The position numbers and the translations under genes are program-made. A stretch of 64,000 bases of DNA from Bradyrhizobium sp. 1(2017) (GTDB lineage Bacteria; Pseudomonadota; Alphaproteobacteria; Rhizobiales; Xanthobacteraceae): contig NZ_CP050022.2 of assembly GCF_011602485.2 (NCBI RefSeq), positions 4,546,001 through 4,610,000 of the forward strand, read 5' to 3'. A model generated the notes under the pieces. It was not told the origin of the DNA. It made no database searches and worked only from the letters and a program-made list of their open reading frames with translations. Positions 1-8,515 of this stretch are shown piece after piece. Each line of letters begins with the position of its first letter. Within the stretch, counting starts at the first letter, position 1.

Positions 1-210
1 CGGCGCATTCCAGTCGCGCGCGATGGTGATGGTTTCGTCCGACGTGTTGACCGTGCCGTAACCTGCCCTGCTTACGTTCAGGCTACGACCAAGCAGTTCT
101 GCGGCTGCATAGGCGAGATCGTCGGGATTGCTGATTTCTCGGATGTAATCGCCGAGTGTGGCCAGGACGGAATTGCGATCGGCCGAGTAGACCCCGGTCG
201 CTGTCGTCAT
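1..210 (-). CDS. GAF-domain sensor histidine kinase, N-terminus (partial)
   Basis: The reverse strand reads an open frame from an ATG at 210 to the window edge (70 residues seen). It starts MTTATGVYSADRN and continues with an acidic helix and the stretch AAELLGRSLNVSRAGYGTV, then TITIARDWNAP. This resembles the start of the GAF sensor domain found in HWE-type histidine kinases of rhizobia, which sense a small ligand or light and phosphorylate a response regulator. The kinase domain would lie outside the window, so the assignment rests on the N-terminal sensor stretch alone. No partner gene is visible on this side. Confidence 0.6.
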   Translation of the reverse strand, partial: MTTATGVYSADRNSVLATLGDYIREISNPDDLAYAAAELLGRSLNVSRAGYGTVNTSDETITIARDWNAP

Positions 211-591
211 GGACTTCCCCTGCCACTTTCCTGGCTCTCCGAGGAGCCAATGAATCGATTTTCACACGGCCATTCGCTGCAGAGCGTGCCCCACCGACCG
301 TTGAGTAACGCCGGCAAGTCGCGCGAGCTGTCTGCCCGTTAACCGCACGATTGCATTTAGGTTCCCGCCATGATTCCGACTACCGGTGCCGCGTGGCCGG
401 CACGGCTCCGCCGGCTGCCTCGGTTGACGCAGGACTGGCCGCAGCGTCCGGGCTGGCGATCGTCGATCGATCTCCTTCACACCGAGACCGCGACGAGGAT
501 TGGCCTCAACGCAATGCGACCTGAGGCCGTTGCTCGATGCCGACTCGCTTGGGCGCGGCTCGTCGGACGTCAGAGCTTGGGTGGCGCGTCT
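211..591. other. No convincing gene; possible HTH remnant
   Basis: No gene is supported here. On the minus strand, 262 to about 350 encodes a short piece ending LTGRQLARLAGVTQRSVGHA that looks like the recognition half of a helix-turn-helix. The sequence upstream of it in the same frame is arginine/proline-rich and not protein-like. It could be the relic of a regulator gene, but it is too short to call. Confidence 0.3.
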
Positions 592-1018
592 TCATGGCGG
601 CAGGAGAGCGACGGCCGTATCGATCGCGTCGCTGAGCTCCGGAGACCGCATGAAAACAAAGCGCGAGGTCACCGGAATTTCGGCGTCATCCCTGCCGTCC
701 TGGCCGATCAGAATCAATCCGGCCCCGCCATTTGCCACGTTGAGAACCACCTGCTCTCCGTTCCACGTCTTGATTGGCTTCATTCCAACGATGAGAAATT
801 CACCCATGGGCTGATCGAAGTATTGAAGGCGCAATTGCGGACCGACCTCAGCTGCCGCAAGTTCAAAGCCGAGTTGCTGCCCGCGCGTAGATGACAGCCA
901 GAGGCACGCGGTCGGTGCCAAAGCCAAGCTCGACCGCGGATGCCATCACAAGCTCAACCCTCGTCCTGCTGAAACTGATCTTGAAGGTCGGTCGAGCCAG
1001 AACTTCCGCGGCCAGCAC
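592..1018 (-). pseudogene. Frameshifted hypothetical gene
   Basis: Two minus-strand frames join into one plausible protein. From a GTG at 1018 the frame reads VLAAEVLARPTF, then VELGFGTDRVPLAVIYAR, and stops soon after. From about 890 downward a different frame continues with QQLGFELAAAEVGPQLRLQY and runs to a stop at 592, ending AIDTAVALLPP. The composition on both sides of the join is protein-like, with hydrophobic beta-type stretches such as EFLIVGMKPI. This suggests one gene broken by a single indel near 880-890. I do not recognise the family. An alternative is that only the 592-927 frame (111 aa) is translated. Confidence 0.4.
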
Positions 1019-1648
1019 CGAGCTTCAGTTGGTCCTGTAAGACGTCGAAAGCCGAGCATTGTCCCTACCCTTGGGCGTGAACTGAAACAGGGAAGCGGCA
1101 CAGAGCAATGCAACAATCAGGCAATGGCTGCCCTGCGTTCGGATAGCGAGTTCGTGTGGGCGACCCGCCTGTCGAATTGCACATGTCGAAGATCGCTTGT
1201 TGCAAAGTTCGACCGAAAGAACGTCAACGGGAAGAACGGAGGCCTATGAAAGACGTCGTCCGACCGAGCTGAAAAGGGGGCCGGAGGCGGGGCGCATTGG
1301 CACAAGCATTCCAATTTCAAAATGAACGGGCGGTAGTCCGTAAGCCCGATCGCCCGCCGCATCAGTTCGAAACCGGAATGACGTGGCTGAAGCGTAGCAC
1401 CACGAGTCCGTCGGTTCAATTTTCAGCTACGCCCGCCAGCGGGCATTGCGGCCGCTCGGCCCTGAGGCTGCCAGTGACGATGCGAATCCATCCGCCGAGA
1501 AGACGCAGAGTTGCTTCCGCTTGCGAAGTCTGAACCAGGATCAAGCCGCCGAAGACAAACTTGCATCGAGATCGAACGGGAGGTTCGCTCCTCAAACGTT
1601 GCTCGATACATGCCTCTTGGACAGTTTACACAACTAAGGAGGTATCCC
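1019..1648. other. Intergenic, no supported gene
   Basis: Short frames exist on both strands, but their translations are rich in Arg, Ser, Cys and Pro without recognisable structure and have no ribosome-binding site. I see no repeat, terminator or RNA gene. The last 20 bases hold the strong Shine-Dalgarno of the next gene. Confidence 0.4.
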
Positions 1649-1948
1649 ATGCCGATCGTCCAATTTACTCGCTTCAAGACCGACAAGGTCGAGGAAATGG
1701 TCCAGATCATCAGGCAGGCAAAGAAAATCTTTGAAAAACATGGTGCCGAATTTCTTCGGCTCTCCCGCTTCCATACCGGCCCCTGGGCAGGAGAGCTGCT
1801 GGTTTCAACGCGCTACGCCAATTGGGAAGTTTACGGCAAAGTGCAGGAGGCCGTGGCAAAGGACCCGGAGTTTGCGCAGGTGCAGGCTGAGGGAATGAAG
1901 ATTGCCCAACTACAGGCCCGTAACATCGCCGTTAGCATCGATCTCTAG
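1649..1948 (+). CDS. Small ABM-like (dimeric alpha/beta barrel) protein
   Basis: 99 aa. The start ATG at 1649 is set by an excellent Shine-Dalgarno (AAGGAGGT, 1636-1643) at ideal spacing; a longer frame opening at 1511 is not needed. The protein begins MPIVQFTRFKTDKVEEM and has the beta-alpha-beta rhythm of antibiotic-biosynthesis-monooxygenase/dimeric alpha-beta barrel proteins: a first strand, a helix (KVEEMVQIIRQAKKIFEKHG), a strand with RLSRFHTGPWAGELLV, and a final helix (KDPEFAQVQAEGMKIAQ). Such proteins may be small monooxygenases or isomerases, but no catalytic residue can be assigned here. It stands alone, followed by a hairpin. Confidence 0.7.
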   Translation: MPIVQFTRFKTDKVEEMVQIIRQAKKIFEKHGAEFLRLSRFHTGPWAGELLVSTRYANWEVYGKVQEAVAKDPEFAQVQAEGMKIAQLQARNIAVSIDL

Positions 1949-1977
1949 TCGGGGCGCCGCTCCGTAAACAAGCGCGG

Positions 1978-2004
1978 AGGCCGCTGGACATATGCCGGCG
2001 GCCT
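1978..2004 (+). terminator. Possible terminator hairpin after the ABM-like gene
   Basis: A 10-bp stem (AGGCCGCTGG / CCGGCGGCCT, one G-T pair) with a 7-nt loop begins 29 nt after the stop codon. The T-tract is poor (TTCCC), so it may be a weak or Rho-assisted terminator. Confidence 0.4.
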
Positions 2005-2039
2005 TCCCAATCTGATCACAGCGCTTCCGGCCATTTTCA

Positions 2040-2195
2040 GAAGTGCCGCCGGCTGATGCTGGCCGGTCAGGCTCGCGATCATCCGCCGAATGGGTGGCGG
2101 CACGATACCGGGCGCGAGTGTGCGCCCGTGCCTTCGGGGCGTATGCTCGGTCTTACTGAAACGCAGCGCGCGGGCCAGCGCGTCGATGGCCTTGG
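2040..2195 (-). pseudogene. Decayed fragment of an XRE/MmyB-type regulator gene
   Basis: The bases around 2060-2190 align by eye to 2625-2785 inside the intact regulator next door. Shared pieces include GCGATCATCCGCCG, GGCGGCACGAT, the GCTCGG...CT(T/G)ACTGA block and GCGCGCGGGCCAGCGC. This copy has lost about 20 bases, carries stops, and holds only the linker between the HTH and C-terminal domains. It is a relic of a tandem duplicate or of a second paralogue. Confidence 0.6.
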
Positions 2196-2209
2196 CCTTC
2201 GCGTCCTGC

Positions 2210-2983
2210 CTACACCGGCGTATAGATCACGAGCTTCAGCGCGGGATCATCGTTGGCCTGAAAGCTGGTGTGCTCGAACCGGAGCACGCCCTTGCTCGGA
2301 TGGTTCATGGTCTTGAGGCCCGAGGCAGTGCTGCGGATCTCGTGCGCTTCCCACCATTTGACGAATTCCGGGCTGCCCTGGCGCAGCCGCGCGAGCAGCT
2401 CGGTGAAGGCGGGATCGCCGGCCCAGACGTCGTGGGTGGCACGAAACATCGCGACCATGCTCTTGGCCACATCGGTCCAGCCTGCGCCGTAGAACTTTCG
2501 CGTCTGCTTGTTCGTCAGTACGAGGAGCAGCGTGTTGCGGTCCCGTTCAGGCAATTGCCCAAAGCCAAAGATCTCCTCGGCCGCCGCATTCCAGGCCAGC
2601 ACGTCCCAGCGGCGCCCGGTGACGTAGGCCGGCTGCGCCAGGCTCTCGATCATCCGCCGGATCGGCGGCGGCACGATCTCGGGCACGAAGGCGGCCCTCA
2701 CGCCATCGCGCGCCAGCGCCTTCAGATGCGCGTGCTCGGCCTTGCTGAGTCGCAACGCGCGCGCCAGCGCATCGACGGTGGTGACCGAAGGGCTGACGGT
2801 GCGGCCCTGCTCGAGGCGGATGTACCAGTCGACGCCGATGCCGGCGAGTTGCGCGACCTCCTCACGCCGCAGCCCTGCGGTGCGCCGGCGGCGGCCCGCC
2901 GGAAGCCCGACGCTCCTCGGCGAGAGCTTCTCGCGGCGGGAGCGGAGGAAATCGCCGAATTCGACGCGGCGTGGGTCGGCCAT
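2210..2983 (-). CDS. XRE-family regulator with MmyB-like ligand domain
   Basis: 257 aa from the ATG at 2983 (MADPRRVEFGDFLRSRR); a frame extending to 3073 adds a non-homologous N-terminus. Residues about 8-75 form an XRE helix-turn-helix, including the family hallmark RTAGLRREEVAQLAGIG and WYIRLEQGR. Residues about 100-255 are the MmyB-like C-terminal domain (RRMIESL, WDVLAWNAAAEEIFG, a terminal LVIYTPV strand), thought to bind a small hydrophobic ligand. Members are usually encoded divergently from the oxidoreductase they control. That is the arrangement here: the MDR gene starts 110 bp away in the opposite direction, with a palindrome between them. Confidence 0.88.
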   Translation of the reverse strand: MADPRRVEFGDFLRSRREKLSPRSVGLPAGRRRRTAGLRREEVAQLAGIGVDWYIRLEQGRTVSPSVTTVDALARALRLSKAEHAHLKALARDGVRAAFVPEIVPPPIRRMIESLAQPAYVTGRRWDVLAWNAAAEEIFGFGQLPERDRNTLLLVLTNKQTRKFYGAGWTDVAKSMVAMFRATHDVWAGDPAFTELLARLRQGSPEFVKWWEAHEIRSTASGLKTMNHPSKGVLRFEHTSFQANDDPALKLVIYTPV

Positions 2984-3009
2984 TGCTGTCGCTCCCGCGA
3001 TGGAGGGTC

Positions 3010-3034
3010 CCTGGAATACTAGGATAATACCAGG
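3010..3034. promoter_or_regulatory. Palindromic operator candidate between XRE and MDR genes
   Basis: CCTGG at 3010-3014 and CCAGG at 3030-3034 form an inverted repeat with an AT-rich centre (AATACTAGGATAATA) containing partly symmetric AT/TA positions. It lies in the 110-bp divergent intergenic region, the usual place for an XRE regulator to bind. The binding itself is inferred. Confidence 0.45.
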
Positions 3035-3093
3035 CCTTCTTGGCGCATCCAAGGCGGTCCATATCGGCTTCACCCGACCTTGAGGTGAACATC

Positions 3094-4173
3094 ATGAAAG
3101 CTGCCGTGCTCAAATCCTTCGGTTCGCCACTGGCGATCGAGAATGTCTCCGAACCGGTGCTCGGCACCGGCGAGGTCATCGTCGATGTCGTCGCCACGCG
3201 CGTGCTGTCCTACATGAACGAGGTCTTCGACGGGACGCGCAATTACGCGCTCGACCTGCCGATCATCCCGGGCCCCGGCGGCATTGGCCGCGTGCGCGCG
3301 ATCGGCCCCGATGCCACCAGGCTTGCCGTCGGCGACTGGGTGTTCTGCGATCCGACCGTGCGTTCGCGCGACGACGCCCTTGCGCCCGACATCGCGCTGC
3401 AGGGGCTGACCGCTGCCGGCGCCGGCGGCATGCGCCTGCAACAGCATTTTCGCCACGGCTCGTTTGCCGAGCAGATGCGGGTGCCGACCGAGAACGTCAA
3501 ACGGATCGGCACGATCACGTCCGAGGACGCGACGCAATGGTGCGCACTCGGCACGCTGCTCGTGCCCTATGGCGGCTTCCTTGCCGCCAAGCTGCAAGCA
3601 GGCGAGACCGTGCTGGTGAGCGGAGCCACCGGCAATTTCGGCAGCGCAGCCGTCTCGGTCGCACTCGCGATGGGCGCGGCCTGCGTGGTCGCGCCCGGCC
3701 GCAATGAAAAGGTCCTGGCCGATCTCGTCCGCCGCTTCGGCGCCCGGGTGAAGCCGGTCAGGCTCACGGGCGTTGAGGACGACGACCGCGACGCGATGAA
3801 GCGCGCAGCATCGGGCCCGATCGACTGCGTGTTCGACATCATGCCGCCTTCCGTGAGCACCAATGTGGTGCGCGCGGCGGTCATGACGGTGCGCGCTTAC
3901 GGCCGCGTCGTGCTGATGGGCGGTGTCGGCATGGCTGATGGCGCAGGGCTCGACCTCCCCTACCCATGGATCATGCGCAATTGCATCAGCATCCATGGCG
4001 TCTGGATGTACCCGCCCGATGCCGCGAGCCGCCTGATCGCGCTGGTGCGCGCCGGGCTGCTCAGGCTGGACGACTATGAGGCCACCGCGTTCGATCTCGA
4101 CCACGCCAACGCGGCGGTGGAACACGCCGCGGCCAATGGCGGGCCGTTCAAATTGACCGTGATCAGGCCTTGA
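3094..4173 (+). CDS. MDR-family NAD(P)-dependent alcohol dehydrogenase/quinone reductase-like
   Basis: 359 aa starting MKAAVLKSFGSPLAIENV at ATG 3094 (preceded by TGAGGTG). Residues about 1-130 are the GroES-like domain with PGPGGIGRVRAIG. Residues about 150-320 are a Rossmann fold with the nucleotide-binding loop SGATGNFGSAAVSVAL. The set of cysteines that binds structural zinc in classical alcohol dehydrogenases is not evident, so it is closer to zinc-independent quinone-reductase-type MDR proteins. It probably reduces an alcohol, enone or quinone with NADPH; the substrate is unknown. It is divergent from, and probably controlled by, the XRE/MmyB regulator, and is followed by a strong terminator. 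Confidence 0.85.
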   Translation: MKAAVLKSFGSPLAIENVSEPVLGTGEVIVDVVATRVLSYMNEVFDGTRNYALDLPIIPGPGGIGRVRAIGPDATRLAVGDWVFCDPTVRSRDDALAPDIALQGLTAAGAGGMRLQQHFRHGSFAEQMRVPTENVKRIGTITSEDATQWCALGTLLVPYGGFLAAKLQAGETVLVSGATGNFGSAAVSVALAMGAACVVAPGRNEKVLADLVRRFGARVKPVRLTGVEDDDRDAMKRAASGPIDCVFDIMPPSVSTNVVRAAVMTVRAYGRVVLMGGVGMADGAGLDLPYPWIMRNCISIHGVWMYPPDAASRLIALVRAGLLRLDDYEATAFDLDHANAAVEHAAANGGPFKLTVIRP

Positions 4174-4180
4174 ACCCTCC

Positions 4181-4208
4181 GGCGGCGGAGCGCCGCCGCC
4201 ATTTTTTT
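4181..4208 (+). terminator. Rho-independent terminator after the MDR gene
   Basis: The stem GGCGGCG / CGCCGCC lies in 4181-4200 and is followed by ATTTTTTT. It begins 7 bp past the stop codon and is a textbook intrinsic terminator. Confidence 0.75.
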
Positions 4209-4231
4209 CGTCAGTTTAGCCAGGCACTTGG

Positions 4232-4256
4232 CTACTGTGCATGGGGTTGTTTTCGC
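4232..4256 (-). repeat. 25-bp dispersed repeat, copy 1
   Basis: This 25-base stretch (starting CTACTGTGCATGGGGTTG) is the exact reverse complement of 20837-20861. Both copies sit just past the 3' end of a transcription unit (MDR here, sugar permease there). See the matching entry. Confidence 0.85.
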
Positions 4257-4286
4257 GTTCTTTTGGCTGCTCCGATGAAGCGAGCC

Positions 4287-4928
4287 CTACAATCCCGGTG
4301 ATCTCGCCGCCCAGGCCTTGGTGGCCTGGCAACTTTCCATCGCTCGGGCATAGGCCGGGCGTGCCGTCGTGCGGGCGAGATAGTCCCGCTCGGTCGACCC
4401 GGGAACATAGTTGCCGGTTCGCAGGCCGAGCAGGAGGGCGTAGCTCACCGAGATGTCGGCGGCCGTGAATCGGTCGCCGGCGAGATAGGGGCAATCTGCG
4501 AGGCGGCGGATAACCAACCCCAGCCGGCTCTCGAACGTCTGGAGTGCCCAGCGGGTCACCCGGGCTTCACGCTCGGCTTCGGGCGCCAGCTGGCGACCGA
4601 CAATGACGGCGTTCATCGGCCCGGCGAGCCCGGCCTCGCCCAAGTGGAGAAATTGCAGATAGGACGCGAAGGCGGGATCGTCCGGGGCCACGGCAAGCGA
4701 ACCAGAGCCGTGACGGGCCAGCAGGTATTCCAGAATAGCGATCGACTCGACCATGATCGTCTCGCCATCCTGCAGCGCAGGAATGAAGCCGGCGGGATTG
4801 ATCGCGAGGAAATCGCGATCAATTTCGGCCGCGAGCAGATCGACCGGGTGCAGCCGATATGCCAACCCTAATTCCTCGAGGAGCCAGACAACACGGAAGC
4901 CACGACCTTCGCCATAGACGGTGAGCAT
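4287..4928 (-). CDS. Glutathione S-transferase family protein
   Basis: 213 aa from ATG 4928. Residues 1-78 form the thioredoxin-like domain (MLTVYGEGRGFRVVWLLEEL; INPAGFIPALQDG with the cis-proline; ESIAILEYL for the glutathione gamma-Glu site). Residues about 90-205 are the all-helical domain with FTAADISVSYALLLG, the conserved N-capping box. It would conjugate glutathione to electrophiles or act as a thiol reductase in the cytosol. It starts 42 bp after lolD ends, on the same strand, so it may be co-transcribed. In related genomes dnaE usually follows lolD, so this neighbour is a rearrangement. Confidence 0.88.
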   Translation of the reverse strand: MLTVYGEGRGFRVVWLLEELGLAYRLHPVDLLAAEIDRDFLAINPAGFIPALQDGETIMVESIAILEYLLARHGSGSLAVAPDDPAFASYLQFLHLGEAGLAGPMNAVIVGRQLAPEAEREARVTRWALQTFESRLGLVIRRLADCPYLAGDRFTAADISVSYALLLGLRTGNYVPGSTERDYLARTTARPAYARAMESCQATKAWAARSPGL

Positions 4929-4970
4929 GGTTGAGCGTTTCCGGATTGCGTTCGATTATGGGTGCACGAC

Positions 4971-5669
4971 CTATTCGAGCTCGACCACCTGGCCGTTCGA
5001 CAGCGAGACGCGCCGGTCCATGCGGCCGGCGAGCTCCATGTTGTGGGTCGCGATCAGCATGGAAACCTTGGTTGCCTTGACCAGCTGCATCAGGGCCTGG
5101 AAGACGTGGTCCGCGGTGTGCGGATCGAGGTTACCGGTCGGCTCGTCCGCAAACAGCACGCGCGGCGCATTCGCCACGGCACGCGCGATCGCGACGCGCT
5201 GCTGCTCGCCGCCGGACAGCTCGGCGGGGCGATGGGTGATGCGGTCGCCGAGGCCGAGATAGCCCAGGATCTCCTTGGCGCGCTTCACGGTCTCGGACTT
5301 CTTCAGGCCGCGGATCATCTGCGGCATCATGACGTTCTCCAGCGCCGAGAATTCCGGCAGCAGCCGGTGCGACTGGTAGACGAAGCCGATGTCGGTACGG
5401 CGCAGCTGCGTGCGCTCGATGTCCGGCAGCTGCGAGGTCGGCGCGCCCGAGACATAGACCTCACCGGAATCGGGGGCCTCGAGCAGGCCCGCAATGTGCA
5501 GCAGTGTCGACTTGCCCGAGCCCGACGGCGCCACCAGCGCGACCGATTGACCGGCCCACAGCGCCAGCTTGGCGCCGTCGAGGATCGTCAGCGGCACCTC
5601 GCCCTGCAAGTACTGCCGCTTTATCTCGTGGAGATAAATGACCGGTACATCTTCCCCCTGCTGCTCCAT
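4971..5669 (-). CDS. lolD: Lipoprotein-releasing ABC transporter ATPase LolD
   Basis: 232 aa. LolD powers extraction of lipoproteins from the inner membrane for transfer to LolA. Visible motifs are Walker [10 protein letters not shown] (residues 47-55), the Q-loop in [19 protein letters not shown], signature [14 protein letters not shown], Walker [13 protein letters not shown], and the switch His in IATHN. It lies 7 bp downstream of lolC in the same orientation and belongs to the proS-lolC-lolD unit. The family's length and motifs are intact. Confidence 0.95.
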   Translation of the reverse strand: MEQQGEDVPVIYLHEIKRQYLQGEVPLTILDGAKLALWAGQSVALVAPSGSGKSTLLHIAGLLEAPDSGEVYVSGAPTSQLPDIERTQLRRTDIGFVYQSHRLLPEFSALENVMMPQMIRGLKKSETVKRAKEILGYLGLGDRITHRPAELSGGEQQRVAIARAVANAPRVLFADEPTGNLDPHTADHVFQALMQLVKATKVSMLIATHNMELAGRMDRRVSLSNGQVVELE

Positions 5670-5676
5670 CAGCCCC

Positions 5677-6957
5677 TCACTCGTACCGCAGCGCTTCGAC
5701 GGGGTCGAGACGCGCGGCGCGCCACGACGGATAGAGCGTCGCCAGGAACGACAGCGTCAGCGCCATGATGACGACGGCCGTGGTCTCGCCGACGTCGATC
5801 TCGGCGGGCAGCTTCGACAGGAAATAGAGCTCCGGCGAGAACAGCTCGGTGCTGGTGAGCCAGGACAGGAATTGCCGGATCGATTCGATGTTGAGGCAGA
5901 TCACGAGCCCGACGAAGAAGCCGACCAGCGTGCCGACCACGCCGATCGAGGCGCCCGTGATCAGGAAGATGCGCATGATGGAGCCTTGCGAGGCGCCCAT
6001 GGTGCGCAGGATCGCGATGTCGCTGCCCTTGTCCTTCACCAGCATGATCAGGCCGGAGACGATGTTGAGGGCTGCGACCAGCACGATCATGGTCAGGATC
6101 AGGAACATCACGTTGCGCTCGACCTGGAGCGCGTTGAAGAAGGTCGAATTGCGCTGCCGCCAGTCGACCAGGAACACCGGGCGGCCCGCGGCTTCCGTCA
6201 CCGCCTTGCGGAAGGCGTCGATCTTGTCGGGGTTGGTGGTGAACACCTCGATCGAGGTGACGTCGTTGCTGCGGTTGAAATAGGCCTGCGCCTCCGCGAG
6301 CGGCATGAATACGAAACCAAGATCGTATTCGGACATGCCGATCTCGAACACGGCGACGATCTTGTACGGCTTGATGCGCGGCGTCGTGCCCATCGGGGTG
6401 ACCGCGCCCTTCGGCGCCACCAGCGTCACGCTGTCGCCGGCATGCAGCGACAGCTGGTCGGCGAGCCGCCGCCCGATCGCAACGCCCTGCCCCTCGTCAA
6501 AGCCCTCCAGCGAGCCCTGCTTGATGTTCTTGGCGATCGAGGTGAGGTTGTTGAGGTCGTCGGAGCGGATGCCGCGCACCAGGACGCCCGAAGCGTTCCA
6601 CGGCGATGATGCCAGCGCCTGGCCGTCGACCACGGGCGCAGCCAGCCGGATGCCCTGGACCTGGCTGATGCGGTCAGCGACGTCCTTCCAGTCGGTCAGC
6701 GGCGATTCCAGCGGCTGAACCAGGATATGGCCGTTCAGCCCCAGGATCTTGTCGAGCAGCTCCTTGCGGAAACCGTTCATGACGGCCATCACGATGATCA
6801 GCGTCGCCACGCCCAGCATGATGCCGAGAAAGGAGAACCCGGCGATGACCGAGATGAATCCCTCCTTGCGGCGCGCTCGCAAATAGCGCGCCGACAGCAT
6901 CCACTCGAATGGCGCAAAAGGCGCGGTCTGCACGGTTTCGGTCATGGTCTCATCCAT
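5677..6957 (-). CDS. lolC: Lipoprotein-releasing ABC transporter permease (LolC/LolE type)
   Basis: 426 aa from ATG 6957 ([10 protein letters not shown]); a longer frame to 7122 is unlikely because it would run into the proS 3' region. An N-terminal membrane segment follows [24 protein letters not shown], the LolC/E family start. Then comes a large periplasmic domain (about residues 50-275) and three C-terminal membrane segments ending with [15 protein letters not shown], the FtsX/LolC coupling end. Alphaproteobacteria often encode a single LolC/E-type permease that works as a homodimer with LolD; only one is seen here. Confidence 0.95.
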   Translation of the reverse strand: MDETMTETVQTAPFAPFEWMLSARYLRARRKEGFISVIAGFSFLGIMLGVATLIIVMAVMNGFRKELLDKILGLNGHILVQPLESPLTDWKDVADRISQVQGIRLAAPVVDGQALASSPWNASGVLVRGIRSDDLNNLTSIAKNIKQGSLEGFDEGQGVAIGRRLADQLSLHAGDSVTLVAPKGAVTPMGTTPRIKPYKIVAVFEIGMSEYDLGFVFMPLAEAQAYFNRSNDVTSIEVFTTNPDKIDAFRKAVTEAAGRPVFLVDWRQRNSTFFNALQVERNVMFLILTMIVLVAALNIVSGLIMLVKDKGSDIAILRTMGASQGSIMRIFLITGASIGVVGTLVGFFVGLVICLNIESIRQFLSWLTSTELFSPELYFLSKLPAEIDVGETTAVVIMALTLSFLATLYPSWRAARLDPVEALRYE

Positions 6958-7030
6958 CGCTCGATAATCCCATGATTCGGGGTCAATTGTGGCCGGATTG
7001 GCGGCCGCGATATCGCGCGATGAACAATAT

Positions 7031-8350
7031 TCAGCCGACCAGCCGGGCGATCGCGTCGGCAGGCGACATGGTCTCGCGGGCGCCGTCGCTGCGCCGCTTG
7101 ATCTCGACCTTACCGTCGGCAAGTCCCTTCGGCCCGATCATGATCTGCCAGGGGATTCCGATCAGGTCGGCGGCGGCGAATTTGGCGCCGGCACGCTGGT
7201 CGGTGTCGTCGTAGAGCACGTCGACGCCCTTGGCGGTGAGCTCCGCATAGAGCTTTTCACAGGCCGCATCGACCGCGGCATCGCCCTGCTTGAGGTTGAG
7301 CACCACGGCGCGGAACGGGGCGACGGCTTCCGGCCATTTGATGCCGGCATCGTCATGGCAGGCCTCGATGATGGCGCCTAGCAGGCGCGAGACGCCGACG
7401 CCGTAGGAGCCGCCGTGGATCGGCACATCGACGCCATCGGGGCCGGCCACCAGCGCCTTCATGGGTTCGGAATATTTCGTGCCGAAATAGAAGATCTGGC
7501 CGACCTCGATGCCGCGGGTATTAAGCCGCTTCTCCGCCGGCACCTCCTGCTCGAAGCGCGCGGCGTCATGAACGTCTTCCGTCGCCGCATAGACCGACGT
7601 CCATTGCTTGATGATCGGTGTCAGGTCGCTCTCGTAGTCGACGTCCTCGCCCGGCACCGGCAAATCGAGCACGTCGCGATTGATGAACACACCGGATTCG
7701 CCGGTTTCGGCGAGCACGATGAACTCGTGACTGAGATCGCCGCCGATCGGGCCAGTCTCGGCGCGCATCGGGATCGCCTTCAGCCCCATCCGCGCGAACG
7801 TGCGCAAATACGCCACGAACATCTTGTTGTAGGCGACCCGCGCCGCGGCCTCGTTGAGGTCGAACGAATAGGCGTCCTTCATCAGGAACTCGCGGCCACG
7901 CATCACGCCGAAGCGCGGACGCTGCTCGTCGCGGAATTTCCATTGGATATGATAGAGATTCAGCGGCAGGTTCTTGTAGGACTTCACATAGGCGCGGAAG
8001 ATCTCGGTGATCATTTCCTCGTTGGTCGGCCCGTACAGCAGCTCGCGCTTGTGGCGGTCGGCAATACGCAGCATCTCCGGGCCATAGGCATCGTAGCGCC
8101 CGCTCTCGCGCCAGAGATCGGCGAGCTGGAGCGTCGGCATCAACACCTCGATCGCGCCGGAGCGGTCCTGCTCCTCGCGCACGATCTGCTCGATCTTCTT
8201 GAGCACGCGAAAGCCGAGCGGCAGCCAGGCATAGATGCCGGCGGCCTCCTGCCGGATCATGCCGGCGCGCAGCATCAGCCGATGCGAGACGATCTCCGCC
8301 TCTTTCGGGTTTTCCTTCAAGATGGGCAGAAAGAACCGCGACAACCGCAT
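7031..8350 (-). CDS. proS: Prolyl-tRNA synthetase (short alphaproteobacterial form)
   Basis: 439 aa. It charges tRNA-Pro in the cytosol. The class II catalytic core is clear: [21 protein letters not shown] (start of motif 1 region), [21 protein letters not shown] (motif 2), [13 protein letters not shown] (motif 3), then an anticodon-binding domain ending [14 protein letters not shown]. At 439 aa it lacks the roughly 180-residue editing insertion of the E. coli enzyme, as is usual in alphaproteobacteria. It is the first gene of proS-lolC-lolD. In related genomes the DUF1467 gene lies just upstream; here that gene is 29 kb away. Confidence 0.95.
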   Translation of the reverse strand: MRLSRFFLPILKENPKEAEIVSHRLMLRAGMIRQEAAGIYAWLPLGFRVLKKIEQIVREEQDRSGAIEVLMPTLQLADLWRESGRYDAYGPEMLRIADRHKRELLYGPTNEEMITEIFRAYVKSYKNLPLNLYHIQWKFRDEQRPRFGVMRGREFLMKDAYSFDLNEAAARVAYNKMFVAYLRTFARMGLKAIPMRAETGPIGGDLSHEFIVLAETGESGVFINRDVLDLPVPGEDVDYESDLTPIIKQWTSVYAATEDVHDAARFEQEVPAEKRLNTRGIEVGQIFYFGTKYSEPMKALVAGPDGVDVPIHGGSYGVGVSRLLGAIIEACHDDAGIKWPEAVAPFRAVVLNLKQGDAAVDAACEKLYAELTAKGVDVLYDDTDQRAGAKFAAADLIGIPWQIMIGPKGLADGKVEIKRRSDGARETMSPADAIARLVG

Positions 8351-8515
8351 GGCAATACTCTGGGAATCAGTGGTGGGTTGCAGTGAAAGCGGATTGGGAG
8401 CGAAAACACAAGTGCAGGAATGAGGAAAAGCCGCTAAGGCGACGGAATTCCTGTCATTTTTCCGTTGGCTTCAGGTTTGACTTGAGCAGCAGCAGGCCCG
8501 GCAAAGCCAGCGAGC

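Noticed and set aside
1117..1419. Minus-strand frame of 100 codons
   Set aside because: Rich in Arg, Pro, Phe and Ser without structure, no ribosome-binding site, and overlapped by an equally poor plus-strand frame.
3070..4125. Long minus-strand frame of 351 codons opposite the MDR gene
   Set aside because: Its translation is full of Ala, Arg, His and Asp, the usual shadow of a high-GC gene. The plus strand encodes a clear MDR protein.
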